A model generated the notes under the pieces. That model was not told the origin of the DNA, searched no databases, and saw nothing but the letters and a program-made list of their open reading frames with translations. The translations under genes and the position numbers were made by a program. Source: Reclinomonas americana ATCC 50394 (lineage: Eukaryota; Jakobida; Jakobea; Jakobida). Taken from it: DNA of 28,853 nucleotides. Where the stretch lies: assembly GCA_048213135.1 (NCBI GenBank), contig PS015441.1, positions 1 through 28,853 of the forward strand, in the 5' to 3' direction. Positions within the stretch are counted from its first letter, which is position 1. Each line of letters starts with the position of its first letter. Below, in pieces: positions 1-11,900 of the stretch.

Positions 1-53
1 TCGTTTTGGCCAGGGTTCTGCTTTTCTAACCGAGAGACATTATTTTTTTGCAG

Positions 54-2941
54 CACGCGCCGGCCAGTTCGCCACGCACGACCCCCACCAAGGCTGCGGG
101 AAAGTCGGTTCTGTCGCCCACGTCGCCCACGTCACCCTCGGTGGCGGCCGCGGCAGCGGTAACCGCGGCGGCCACGGCTGCTGCGAAGCGATCACGAGCA
201 CTGGTACTCTCGTCCGAGTCGCCAGCCAAGGGCACGTCTGCTCGTGGCGCCTCGAAGCCCTCGTCGCTTGCCGCCCAGTCGTCGCGTTATGTGGCACCGC
301 CACGGCCACCACCGCCACGGCCACCACCACCGCCTCCTTCGTCGACATCGCCGTCGCCGTCGTCGCCGTCGTCGGCAGCAGAGGATGCGGCCAGGCTTGC
401 TGCCTTAGCAGCGCGTCGGCCGCAGTTTTTGTATGACGACACCGCGCCGAGCAAGTACACGATGGTGCAGCCGCGTGGAGTGGCTGGCGATCCCAGTTCG
501 AAAATGTACTACTCGCGCAAGGACAAGAGCCTCGGCACTTTGTGTGCACGGTGAGACGGCCGCCTGGGTGGCGTGCCACTCCTGTCGTTGCTCACACGCT
601 CCCTGTTTTATTTCTGTTCTCCAGGTTTATCGGACACTATGGGCCCATGTTGGACCACGACATCTGCATTGATCGTGCAGCCACGATTCTTGGTGGGTGG
701 TTCTCCCGCAGTTGTATCCGTTTCTTGTTCAGTTTGCTCACTTACTGCATAGGCGTTGAGCGGCGTCGAATCTATGACATTGTGAACGTGCTCGAGAGTA
801 TCGAAGTGGTGGTACGGATCGCGAAGAACAGCTACCGATGGAAGGGCTTGAGTGGCGTTGCTGGTGTGCTTCGGCGAATGGAGGTGTGTGGTGCTCTTTG
901 ATGCACTGCATTCCACAAAATACTCATTGTGCACGATGCCGTGCAGGATGAGGCGCAAGGCATGACGGATGCGGATTTCTTGGTGGCTGGTACGAGCAGC
1001 ACACGTGCGCGCGACATGGACTCCAAGGCCGCGGTGTGTGGCAAGCCAGGCGGCAAGTTGCGTGGTATGCACACGTCATGTCGCCTCCACATTGCTAAAG
1101 TGCTGGAGGGGGCGGTCACAGTGAGGGTACAGATGGGACCAATGCCACGTTGTCGACAGCCGAGCCGCAACCAGTTCCGCCCATTTACTTACACCAGCAT
1201 CACACGTGTGATGCTTGACACTGACCTGTGTGCACGCCTGCGCAGATATTCATGTCACCGGCGGTTGCTGGAGGTGCTGCTGCTGCTTCAGGGCCCTCGA
1301 TCACGGTGCTCATGGCGTCGTCATCCTCGTCATCTGCGTCATCTGCGTCACCGTTTGCACCACTGGTCGCGGCGGCGAGCATGGCAGCGGCGAGCGAAGA
1401 GGAGCACGATTTTGACGTGCAGTCTGCGATCGGCGATGATGGAGATGGCCGACAGGGTGGTCGGGAAAAGTCACTGGGTTTGCTCAGCCGTCGCTTCATT
1501 CAATTGTTCTTGACGATGCCGCCGGCGAGGGTGCGTGCGTGCTTGAATGCGTAATCTATTCCACCGCCTGTGCTCATCATTGTCGTGCTCCAGAGGCGAC
1601 CTCTCTCGCTCGACGTCATTGCACAGAAGCTGCTGGGCACACCCGTCAACCCCACGACCCAGGAGAAGCAATGTTGCGGTGTACCTTGTACGTGTCTGTT
1701 CACGACAGGCACTCACCCGTGTGCCACAGCCGCCAGCAAGATCCGCCGTCTCTACGATATTGCCAATGTCTTGTGCGCGGTCGTGATCATTCAGAAGACA
1801 CACATTGACGGTGACGGAAGGAAACCGGGGTTTAGCTACTGCTTTCAGGAGCAGTATCTGCGTGCGTCATTCTTCCCCCCTCCGTGTCCAGCCAGTACTT
1901 TCTCTCACCCACCATTGCGTGTGCAGGTGATCCGCGTGAGCTTGCCGACATGGTGCTGGAGCGATTCGGGTTGATGTCCGCAAGCCGCAAGTCGCAGACG
2001 GCGCTGTCGTCCACCGGAGCGCCTGTTGGTGAGCTATCGCTTTGTGGATGATGGTGGCATGGAATAATGACACTCATTTTTTTCCTGTGATGATGCAGTC
2101 AAACAGCAGGCATCTCCGGGACTCACCAGTGCGGTGGCTGCTGTTGCAGGTTCGGTAGTCGTTTGCCTGTTCCAAAGACAGAGTGCGCTGTGATGCTCAT
2201 GTCGGTTGAATACAGGCCTTCCCATGACCGGCGGGTTCATGCTCACACAACTCCTGGCGTCGTTGCCGCAACACAATGGTGGCAGTGCGTCACTGCCGGC
2301 TGCTGCAGCGGCGGCCGCTGCGGCCGCCGTCATGTCGGCGGCTCGAAATTCCGTGGCGAGCACAACGACGACGACGACGACGACGACGACTGCCGCCACC
2401 TTCACGCAGCCGTCAGTGCCGCCTAATGCACTTGCACTGCTCGGGCCCTCCATTGCTGCTGCTGCGGCGGCGGCATCTGTGGCTGCGCGCCAGTCTACCA
2501 CCAGTATGGCTCCACCCATGTCATCAACACAGCCGCTGCAATTGCAGACGCCGGCAGGTGTGTGTGCGTGTGTGCTTGACGTGGAGCACGTCTGTGTTGT
2601 GTGGGTGTCTCACCATTCGTCACAGCAGCTGACAATGCGGCACAACTGCGCGCCTACTTGGAGGCGCTTGCATCGTGGAATGAGCGTTGCGTTTGTCTCG
2701 TTGATGCCATGCGATCGAGTTCACGAAAGGAATGACACTGGTGGGTCGTGGTGCAGACTACAAGCGCGTTGTGCAGAGCAATAATGCAGCAACAGCTCCC
2801 ACTATTGCTGTTGCGTCGCCCAGCCTGCCAGCAGCTCTCCCTCCACCACCGCCACCACCACCACCACCACCACCACCACCACCACCGCCGCCGCCGCCGC
2901 CGCCGCCAGCACTAGATAGCGGCTACCCATATGCGAGATAG
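54..2941 (+). CDS. Atypical E2F (E2F7/8-like) with two DNA-binding domains, 5' partial
   Basis: Spliced gene entering the window after an acceptor at 51-53. Exons that join in frame are 54-550, 625-692, 753-883, 947-1063, 1246-1530, 1594-1678, 1730-1861, 1927-2028, 2099-2149, 2216-2557, 2626-2685 and 2730-2941. The last junction (donor GTTGCG at 2686) is less certain; without it the frame stops at 2734. About 693 residues are visible. The first DNA-binding domain (about residues 155-220) has KSLGTLCARF, VERRRIYDIVNVLES and AKNSYRWKG. The second (about 344-425) has KSLGLLSRRFIQLF, SLDVIAQKLLG, KIRRLYDIANVL and GRKPGF. Tandem domains without a recognisable DP-dimerisation or marked box are the signature of atypical E2Fs (animal E2F7/8, plant DEL), repressors that bind TTTSSCGC without DP. 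The flanks are low-complexity Ala, Ser, Thr and Pro, including polyproline near the end. The repressor role is inferred from family; the domain identification is firm. Confidence 0.88.
2838..2911 (+). repeat. CCA/CCG trinucleotide run encoding polyproline in the E2F tail
   Basis: A near-perfect run of CCA, then CCG, codons lies in the last E2F exon and would encode more than 20 consecutive prolines shortly before the stop. It may vary in length between alleles. Its reading frame supports the exon starting at 2730. Confidence 0.8.
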
Positions 2942-2964
2942 TAGTCAATTTACAATATCATTAA

Positions 2965-5900
2965 TTATGTTCTAGGTGACCTGTGGCGTCGCCGGCGATG
3001 CGTGTGCGAACGAGAGCTCACACTTGTGCTCGCATCGTCCGACGGAGTCACGATAATGTTTTCTTCAGAGGCACGCGGGAAGGTGATGAGCTCGGTTCTC
3101 GCGGCCGTCGAGAGCTGCCGCGGAAAGGAAACGGAAGAATGAGAAACAAAAAGTCGGCGCCTCGCTGTGCTGTGCGTGCTCTTCGTACGTACCTCGAGGA
3201 AGTTGTGCACGCGCCCTCGCTTCTTCTCGTCGCGCGTAAAGGCCACCCGCACCAGCTCGCCAGTGGACTGCGTGCGGAAGTACACAAAGGCCTGCTGGCC
3301 AGTGGCCCGCAGTCGGAGCATTTCGTCGTTCGTGAGGCACGGTTGGTCGTCGGCTGTGAGCAGGTGAGAAATGAGAGAGGGGAAGGGGGGTTGTACATGT
3401 GGCAGAACGGCAGGACGCACTGTGTGGCAGCTGCTGCGTGGAGTCGGCTATCGCTGCGTGCTTGGCTGGCACGTGGAAGAAAGTTGACCGAATGGCTTGC
3501 CGCGTCTTGCGGCCCTTGTAGGCGGCCTGAATGTATGTGGCGGCAAAGTACTCGCCACAAAAGTATCGCGGACTCGGCAGACTCTGAAGTGAGGGGAAGG
3601 CGCGTTTCCAGATGCGCTCGTGATGTCGCCGTGTCCTCTCCGGCAGAATGATCTTGAAGACCTTGCGGGCCAGTGGGATCAGCGTCTCTACAAAGTGGAT
3701 GACGCCGCCGCGGTCGGGAATGTCGAGCGACACCATCTTTCGGATGACAAGTGCGCGGCCGACATCCTTCTCCAGACCCAGTGGCTCGCCGAGTTCCGCC
3801 AACAGTGCTTTAAGTTGGCACTGAAGATCGGAACTCAATCAGCGCACTGCGATACAGACGGAGATTGGTCGCAAGGCTGCTGTTGCACGTACCGTGGGAA
3901 TCAAGTGGGTGGCTCCAGGATCAAACTTGGCCCACACCTCGATGAATCTAGTGACGACGCGAGTGCAAGATATAAGTACACGAGGAGGGGAGCAGTGAAT
4001 GTGAAAACTGGTGCATTAATGGGGAGTGGGACACACCGGAACAAGTCGTCGGATTTCAGAGGGCTCTCCTCGATGCGCATGGTGTTGTAGAACTCGTCGA
4101 GAATGACAGCAATGAACAGATTGGTCATCACAAACGAGCCGATCAGCATGAATGTGACGAAAATGAGCCAGGCCCACGAGGTTCCACAGTTGCCCTGCAC
4201 ACCACAATGGTGAGAATGCAATTGATGGGAAAAGCTCGCGACAGCAACGCCAACGAAACCAGATCATTGCTGCACGTCGGTGGTTCCACCATGCAGTCAC
4301 GCATGATGCCGTTCCAGTTTTCACCAGTACTCATGCGCAGCAGCGTAAGCATGGCCACTCCAAAGGTCTGCAGGGGTGCATGCGGTGAGACGTCGTGTGG
4401 CACATGTACCGACAGCTTCGCAGACGCAACTGAGAAATTCGCGTGCTCACTGAGTGCAGCGCCATCCTTCACGTTCCAGAACAGGTTCACGCACAGTACG
4501 GCGTACATGAAGAACAAGAGGAACAGGAAGGTGCCGACGTTGAACAGGGACGGAATGGCGTAGTAGATGGTCTGGCAGTGAGGCACAACACATTGAGAGA
4601 GTGAATGGTCGGTCAGCAGTCGCGCACAGAAGATCTCCTCTACGCACCTGCAACAACAGCCGCACACTCTTGGCGCTCTTGAGGAGACGCAAGATGCGCA
4701 CAAGGCGGAAACTGCGGAACACTCGCAGAATCGACGGCTGCAGTGCTGCTGTGGTGAGCATCTCGGCCAGCAGGCCGAACCACGACAAGGCCAGAATGAT
4801 GAAATCAAACGTGTTCCACGGGTCGCGGAAGTACCTGTTGAGGGGTGAGTGAGAGGCAGCACACACATGTTATGTCAGTGCAGGTGTGCAGGAAACGCAC
4901 CCACGCGGCGAGTTGCCAATCATCTTGAGTGCCGCTTCGACGGTGAAGATGACGGTAAAGATGAGATTCACCATTTCCAGAGCCTTGTCGTACGAGTCGG
5001 GGGATGGATAGTGCTCGGTCATCATGGCGATAATGTTCAGTACCAGCAAGACCGTGACCTGCGTGGCAAGAAAAAATAAGCGTACCACATCGGTAGCAGA
5101 GGGTGATGCGTGGCGTAATTGCTTACTCAACAATGGCTTCAAACACGACCGAGCTGACGATGCGATAACAGAAGAGGCGGATTGGGTTTTTCGGTGGCTG
5201 TGGTCGGAAGATTGGTTTGAAGTGCATAAGCACTCGCTCTGTTTCCTGCCACTCTTGCTGGGCCTGTGTACAGACACACATGCACAACAATAAGAGAGGG
5301 GAGCGACACAGCAAACTGTGTGCGTCCGTGATCGAACCGGTGTCAAGAACAGTAAGCCATCTAAATCGGATTTGACGCGGTTGAAGTTCCGGATGATGAC
5401 TCCGACCAGCAGATTCATGACAAAGAAGGCACCAACGACAATGAAGCCCACGTAGTACAGTCCCATGTACGGTCGATTGTTGAGTTGTGGAGCCACGCCG
5501 ACGCCTGTAAGCACACGCATGAGAAGCATGAATGGCACTCAAACGGTACCTGCCAGCAAGACTCACCGACTGAATCAATGCCGCGGTACATGTGCAGAGG
5601 CCAGCCCTCCAGTGTTGACAACTCAAACAGCACTATGCCATGCAATATCAGCGAGTGAAGGGTATAAGAGAAGAGTTAGCACGTTGCGGCACACCGAGGA
5701 TAGCGTTGAGAATGTTGTCAAAGTTGCCGTTGTCGGACACCCACAGTCGTGTGGCTACCAGCCCGTCGCTGTCGATAAAAGTTCCCACGCACGCCTGCGA
5801 GGGGATTCATTGTCAGCAACATCTACCGGCACTGATTGTGATGTACGGCACCACACGCACATTCAAGGTCGTGATGTCGGGATCGGTGCACTGGTAAAAG

Positions 5901-8900
5901 GTGCCGGCAAAGAACTGCACGCCCACAATGCCAAACAGCAAGTAGATGATACCGGCCACGATCACGACATGCCCAATGTACGGGATTGCACCGAGAAGCG
6001 AAACCACCACGATGCGAAGACCTTTGGATCGCGACAGCACACGCAGAGGTCGAATGACTTGGAATAGACGGAGCTAGTCAAAGGCCAGCAACATGTTGAG
6101 CACATGGCGACAGTATGAATCGAATGTGCAAAAACAATACTTTCTTCGTACCGACTTCAGAGAACTGATGGCCGATGAGCTGGCCACCTCCGTAATCACC
6201 GACACGATGAGGATGAAAAAGTCAAGCACATTCCACGGTTGGCGTAGATATGTAGTCTGTGTGTGGCCTGTTAGCAAGCAGTTCACCACACCTTTGCATG
6301 TATCTGTAGAGATTGTGTGGTAGTAACCTTGCCCGACACAAAGCCGAGGGTGATGATCTTCGCCACAGCCTCCACAGCAAAAATGACAAAAGTCACTTCG
6401 TTGAGTATCTGCAGAACTACGTACCGCTGTGGCAAACAACATTCAGAATGCATGCCATCCAGCTGCAGACCACCGTTGCACGTAACAGTGGAGGTAATGG
6501 ACAGATTCGGATGGTCGATGGCGAGACTGGCGCTGCTGACCAGAATCGCCATGACCACAATGAACTCGAACAGTTTCGAGAATGTCAGTCGGCCAGCAAG
6601 GATGCGAATCAAGTTGTCCTTGCTCAAGAAGCCCAGTGACAATTCTGCGACCGGGGAAATAGCGTAAGGTGAGTTTCTCAGTGCTTTTCTCTTCCCAGCA
6701 TAGACATTGTGTGAAGCGCGGTGACCTTCCAAGTTGGCGAACTCTTTCGGCCTGCGATATAACCATCATGGGTGTAAGTTTCAACAAACGTCGCTGGAGC
6801 AACTTGTTTCATGCGGCGGCCGACGCAACGCTCGTGAGCCGTTCTCGCCCACCTCCAAGCAACAGAATGTGTCCACACATCGACGACTGCAATCACATCC
6901 GTGAGTTAGCTACAACGAACGATACATCGCGTGCCACAACTGCACATACTTGGAGCGCAGGGCATCGACACTCGGTCCACGAATGAGGAGGCCGTCGACC
7001 TTCTGCTTGAGGTCGCTCGGCAAACTGCCCTCGTGCTGCAATTGTTGCGAGATGGCCCGCACATTGACGACGGCCGATTCTGAGGGCGACGTTGACAAGG
7101 CAACAGAACTGCTGCGACTGCTGCGACGATCGACCGGCGGTGGTGGCGGCGGCGGGCTCTTGCGAGCAACACTGGAGGCTGATGAGCCCGCATCTTGTGA
7201 CAGTCGAGAGTGTGGAGATCGATCTGCAGCACTGCTGCCTGCTTCGCTGTCTTTGCCGGATGGCTTGCCTGTCACAGGCGCGTCAGGAACGGATCGCGGT
7301 GACGAAAACTATGGGTGGAGAGACGGGCGCAACTCTTGCTGGCCTTTCGCGTGCCTGGTGATCGCAGTTTGCTGAGCTGCTGCTGAATCCACTCTGTGGA
7401 CTTGTTCGCAGGATCGTTGTCTTGCACAAACATGGACCGTATGCCGCCGGTATGCTGGCGGCCCTCCCCCTCGCCAGCATCGTCTTCGTCGTCAGACCAG
7501 CCGACGGTGTCGGATTCGCCACTGCCCGCGCTCTTCTCTTCGTTGTCGTCCTGATCTCCATGTCGTTTGTGAGTGCACGCGCACAAACAACTGCGTGGAT
7601 GCCAGTCAGTCAATCAGCATGTTAGGAAACTGAAAAATTGAGCAAAGCTACACACCCACACCACCGCGGTCTGGCGTGCTGTTGTGCTTCTTGGACCTTG
7701 AGGTAGCCGAGAACCGGGTCGAACTCATCCGCTGGCGACTCGGTCGAGTCGTCTGAAGACTGCATTGCACTCGAGTGGTGAGTATGTGAGCACAAAATGA
7801 AGAAGCTTGCGTGCGTACCTCTGACTCATCAAAGAGGGCACCGACAGAGCCCTCGGAGGACATCTCATCGGAGAGATGTGAACGGGCATCGGCATCTGCA
7901 TCGCCCTCATGATTGTGAGAAAAGTCGAGTGTGAGAGATCTTGTGATGCACATGTACGCACCAGAATGAGCCGATGCGGCCTGAGCTAATCGCATGCTGC
8001 GTCCGCGAGGCAGATCGCTCGTCAGGCCACGCTGACTTCGCCAGCTGGAGTTGTGCAACACTTCTTCCACGTCGCCGGCTGCTGCCAACAGTCGCTGACG
8101 CGAGAGGCTGCGTAGAGGTGCACCGGCCGATACTGCAACACAGGTGGTGTGTGAGTATTTTGCAGCAGACTCCCCTCGCGATAGATCTATACCTGTTGAC
8201 AGTGAGTTGTCAGAACTGGGTGCCACAGCTGGCGAACGCCGCCGCTTCTTTTGCGGCTTGATCGAGAATCCTTTCTTGCCGAGCACCGATTGCTTTCGCA
8301 TGCGGAACAACAGCGCAGCCGGGTGGATGCTATCACCGCTCACTGCACAACAGGTAATGGTTGGATTGATGATTGATTGCTGCATGTGCGCGCAATCGAC
8401 GTAACTTGTCTGCAGATGTGGCACTGCACCGGGGGTGGCAGTGACTTCTGGAGTGCTCTTGCCCTCCACAGTGACTTCTGGAGGCGGTTTCTGCAGTCAC
8501 GGGTAAAGGCGATGATGAGCTCATTGCGCAGTCTGTTTCGTTCGATGGGCAGCAGCAGCGGACGCACCTCAGCCTCGGCATCCTGATTCTCTTTGGTGGC
8601 ATCGATCTGGGAGTCTGTGCTCGATTGTTTAGCGACAAAGGGAGAAAGACAGACAGACAGAGAGAGAGAGAGAGAGAGAGAGTTTGACGACGATCCGCAC
8701 CGTTTACATGCGAGATAAAAGAGAAGCGCAGCTGCGGAGCTTGAAGGAAAATCAACGAATCCTCAGTACTGCACGATGAATCGGTGCTGTCTTGTTCACC
8801 GTTGTCGTTTTCGCCCTTGCCCTTCCGAGCCTCCTCCTGCACATGACGCGCAGGCAAGTGAGTCGAAGCTTGCGTGCTCAGCACGTGCGACTACACAGCA

Positions 8901-11900
8901 AACCCTCTTCTCCTTCTTCTTCTGGCGCTCGTCAAAGCTTCGGATGAGAATGGCGAGGAACAGGTTGAGAAGAATGACTGCGATGAGCCGGAGGAAGTTA
9001 AGGAGGTCAGACCAGCACGGCAAATCGACAATAACAGGCAGCAATCAAAAAAGGATACAGTTGCCAAAGACCACCACCGACACAAAGAAAATGGACGAGA
9101 CGACGCCGGCTGCATTCATGCCCTTGGTGAGAACATCGTTCCAGTTCTCGCTGGTGATGAGCTGGAACACCGTCAACGAGGCCCACACAAAATCATTGAA
9201 GCTGGCCCGGTTGCTGCTGACATTGGGGTCCATGCTGGTGCCAAAGACCTGCATGCCTGCGCGTGTGCATGCCAGAGAGAGTCAGCAATTAACACATCAC
9301 CACGATATAGACTAAATTTGAGTAGCTGCCACGTACCGATCAGAGCAATGACGAACAAGAACAGCAAGATGACCAAGCTGAGGTAGCCAATGTTGATAAT
9401 GGCCTTGGTGATGATTTTCATGACACCATTCAGACGAGTGGCACTCCTGCGGATTGATAATACAGCAGCACGCGTCAGCTCGGGGAGACAGCGGTGCATC
9501 AGGAAACAGTGCTCAACTTGAACAACTTGAAGATACGAAGCACGCGGAGTGAGCGCAACACGGAGAAACCGAATGTCCCTCCATCCGGGGACGTGATGGA
9601 GAGATCAATAATGCTGACGATGACAACCACACCTATTGCGCCAGTCAACACGAGGGGTAAAAAATGACAATGAGCGCTCTTGCAGCAGACGTACCATCAA
9701 AGATGTTGAAGGTGTAATTCAGATAGTCTCGTACTCCCATGGCGTACACCTTGAGCACCATCTCACAGACGAAAAACACAGTAAAGGTCACGTCGCCGGC
9801 ATCTGTTCGGCGTAGTGAGCGCTCAGTGTACACACATGAGCACGCCGCATGTTGTTGTCTGTCACACTCACCGAGAATGGACTTGAGTATCTTCGGCATG
9901 TTGTAGTATTGCAAGGCGAGAGCAAGAGTGTTGAGGAGAATGACGGCAAGTACCGTGCGCCCGAACCACTTGTTGGCCACAAAGCGCATAGTTAGCGCTC
10001 GAGAGGCAGTCCAGAAGCGCCGCAGTAGACCGGCGGTTGGCTGCTGCAGGGGCGTCGCAGGTCGTCGAGCAGAAACGGGCGGCTCGTCATCCAAATTTGT
10101 CGGCGTCACCGCCACACGCACGCTGCGAGTACGCGGCCTCTCGTCCGCATCAGCCACAGCACTCTGTGGGGCTACGACCTGGCTCAGCGACTCCAGCGAC
10201 TCCTGCGACGCACGTCTCTCGAGCTTGTCGCCGACGCCATCCAGCGATTCACACACATCCATGTCCTCCAAGTCGGAGTCGTCTTCGTACTCGTCACGTT
10301 GTCGGCGACACTGCGCAGCATCGTGACAAGACAGAGAGTCAGACTGTTAGAAGAAGCAAGGGCGAACGGCAAGGTGTGGATGGATGGACGCACACGACCG
10401 ACGCATGCCGAGATGAACTCGGCAGTCTTGTCGTAGATGCGCACAACACAGTTACGGGGTCGTCGACCACGGTCGAATTCTCCTCTGGCACCACCATTGT
10501 TGCGCCCGCTGTCGCCTTGTGCGTTGTCACCGAGAAGGTTATTCCTGCTGGCGTCGAGATCACGCAGACTGATCTTGTGAATGACAAAACCGGGAATGCT
10601 GCGCACGACGCATCAGTGATTAACAGGTTGCAGAAGGCGTGACAACGACGACATGCATCCGCACCCTGTGGCGTCCGACGCCACGCTCATCTCGCTCCTA
10701 TGTGAAATGTAAGTGATGCGATACAAAGCAACCAGAGTACGAGTTGCGCTTACGACGGACCCTCGGCGCGCGCTGTGTATCTGACTCGCATTGCTGGCCT
10801 CCCGAGTCATGAAACTGTGCTGCGAGCCCATCATGTGTGAACGCGAAAGCGCCGCACTGCGATGCCGATTGTAGAGGGTACTGTGGCGGTACGCAATAAG
10901 ACCAGTCAGCACATCGCAAGGACATGTGCAAAAAGAACTAATGTATCTGTATGACGAACTTCATGCGTAGCCGTTTCTGTTTCTCGTCGATTCGCGTCTG
11001 ATTGCGCAGGAACCTGTCGTTGATGACAGCCAGAGCCAAGTTGAGGATGAAGAATGCACCGAAAATCACGACCACGATGAAATAGATGCAGGCGTATGGA
11101 TTCCAAGCGTCTTGCGTCTGCGCACGTTAAGATACGACGTGAGATCGTGACACAATGTGCTGCGCCACTGCGTGTTTGATTGCCAACGCAACAGCATACA
11201 TCACGTCGGACCAGCCCTCGAGAGTGATGCACTGGAAGATGGTCAGCACGGCCCAGCCGAGGTTGTCAAAATTGGTGTACCCTGAGTTCGGAGCGATGCC
11301 GACCGAGATGCACGTGTGGCCACCGGGACACGCGTAGCCGGTGCCGTCCACGCTGCACAGTTGATCGACTCCGAACAGGTTGCCTGTGCGTAAAGAGCAT
11401 GCGTTGTGAGCTGTGGTGCACCGCCACGCGGAAGGGAATATACCAGAATGGGCGCCAGGGACGCACCATTCGCATCCACGCATCGGTACTGCAGCATGCC
11501 TTTCCACAACTGCACGGCCAGCGTGCCAAAGATGACAAAGAACAGGCACGCAAGTCCAAGCACATGGACGAGTCGAGGCAGCGATAGCAGGATGGAGGAC
11601 ACAATCACTTTCAGCCCTGCAATGCCAAAAACAAAGAGAGCGTGAGAGGACTGCGACGATACCCCCAAAAAAACGTGGGCACACATCATCGTGCACCTGG
11701 AATGGTGGTAATGGTGCGCAGTGGGCGCAGTACACGAAGTGTGCGCAACACGGTGAACGACCCAATGCCCGGCAGCTGGCCAATCCAGCCCACCGCCACA
11801 ATGGAAAAGTCCATAATGTTCCACCCGTTTCGCAGATACGCGCCAGGGTGTGCCACAAATCCGAGAACCGACACCTAATCATCGCAAACTCAGCACGCAG

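Noticed and set aside
88-108. GCGGGAAA in the first E2F exon as an autoregulatory site
   Set aside because: It is within coding sequence far downstream of any promoter and has no supporting context.
714-720. GTATCC on the plus strand, a possible U12 donor
   Set aside because: It lies in the middle of the E2F intron 693-752, whose U2-type ends already give the conserved ILGVERRRIYD join; no U12 branch site follows.
2942-2964. A promoter or RNA gene between E2F and the channel
   Set aside because: Only 23 bp separate two facing stop codons; it is simply overlapping 3' UTR space.
3541-3548. GCGGCAAA, another E2F-type match
   Set aside because: It falls inside coding sequence of the channel IQ region; such degenerate 8-mers recur in coding DNA here and carry no weight alone.
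11101-11117. ATCTTAAC close to the acceptor before IS6, U12 branch-like
   Set aside because: The matching donor is GTTGCG (phase 0, giving [14 protein letters not shown]), a common U2-type donor in this genome, so this intron is treated as major class.
11197-11226. Sodium-channel (DEKA) or NALCN (EEKE) identity for the channel
   Set aside because: All four filter positions read Glu in the visible pore loops, and there is no IFM motif in the III-IV linker.
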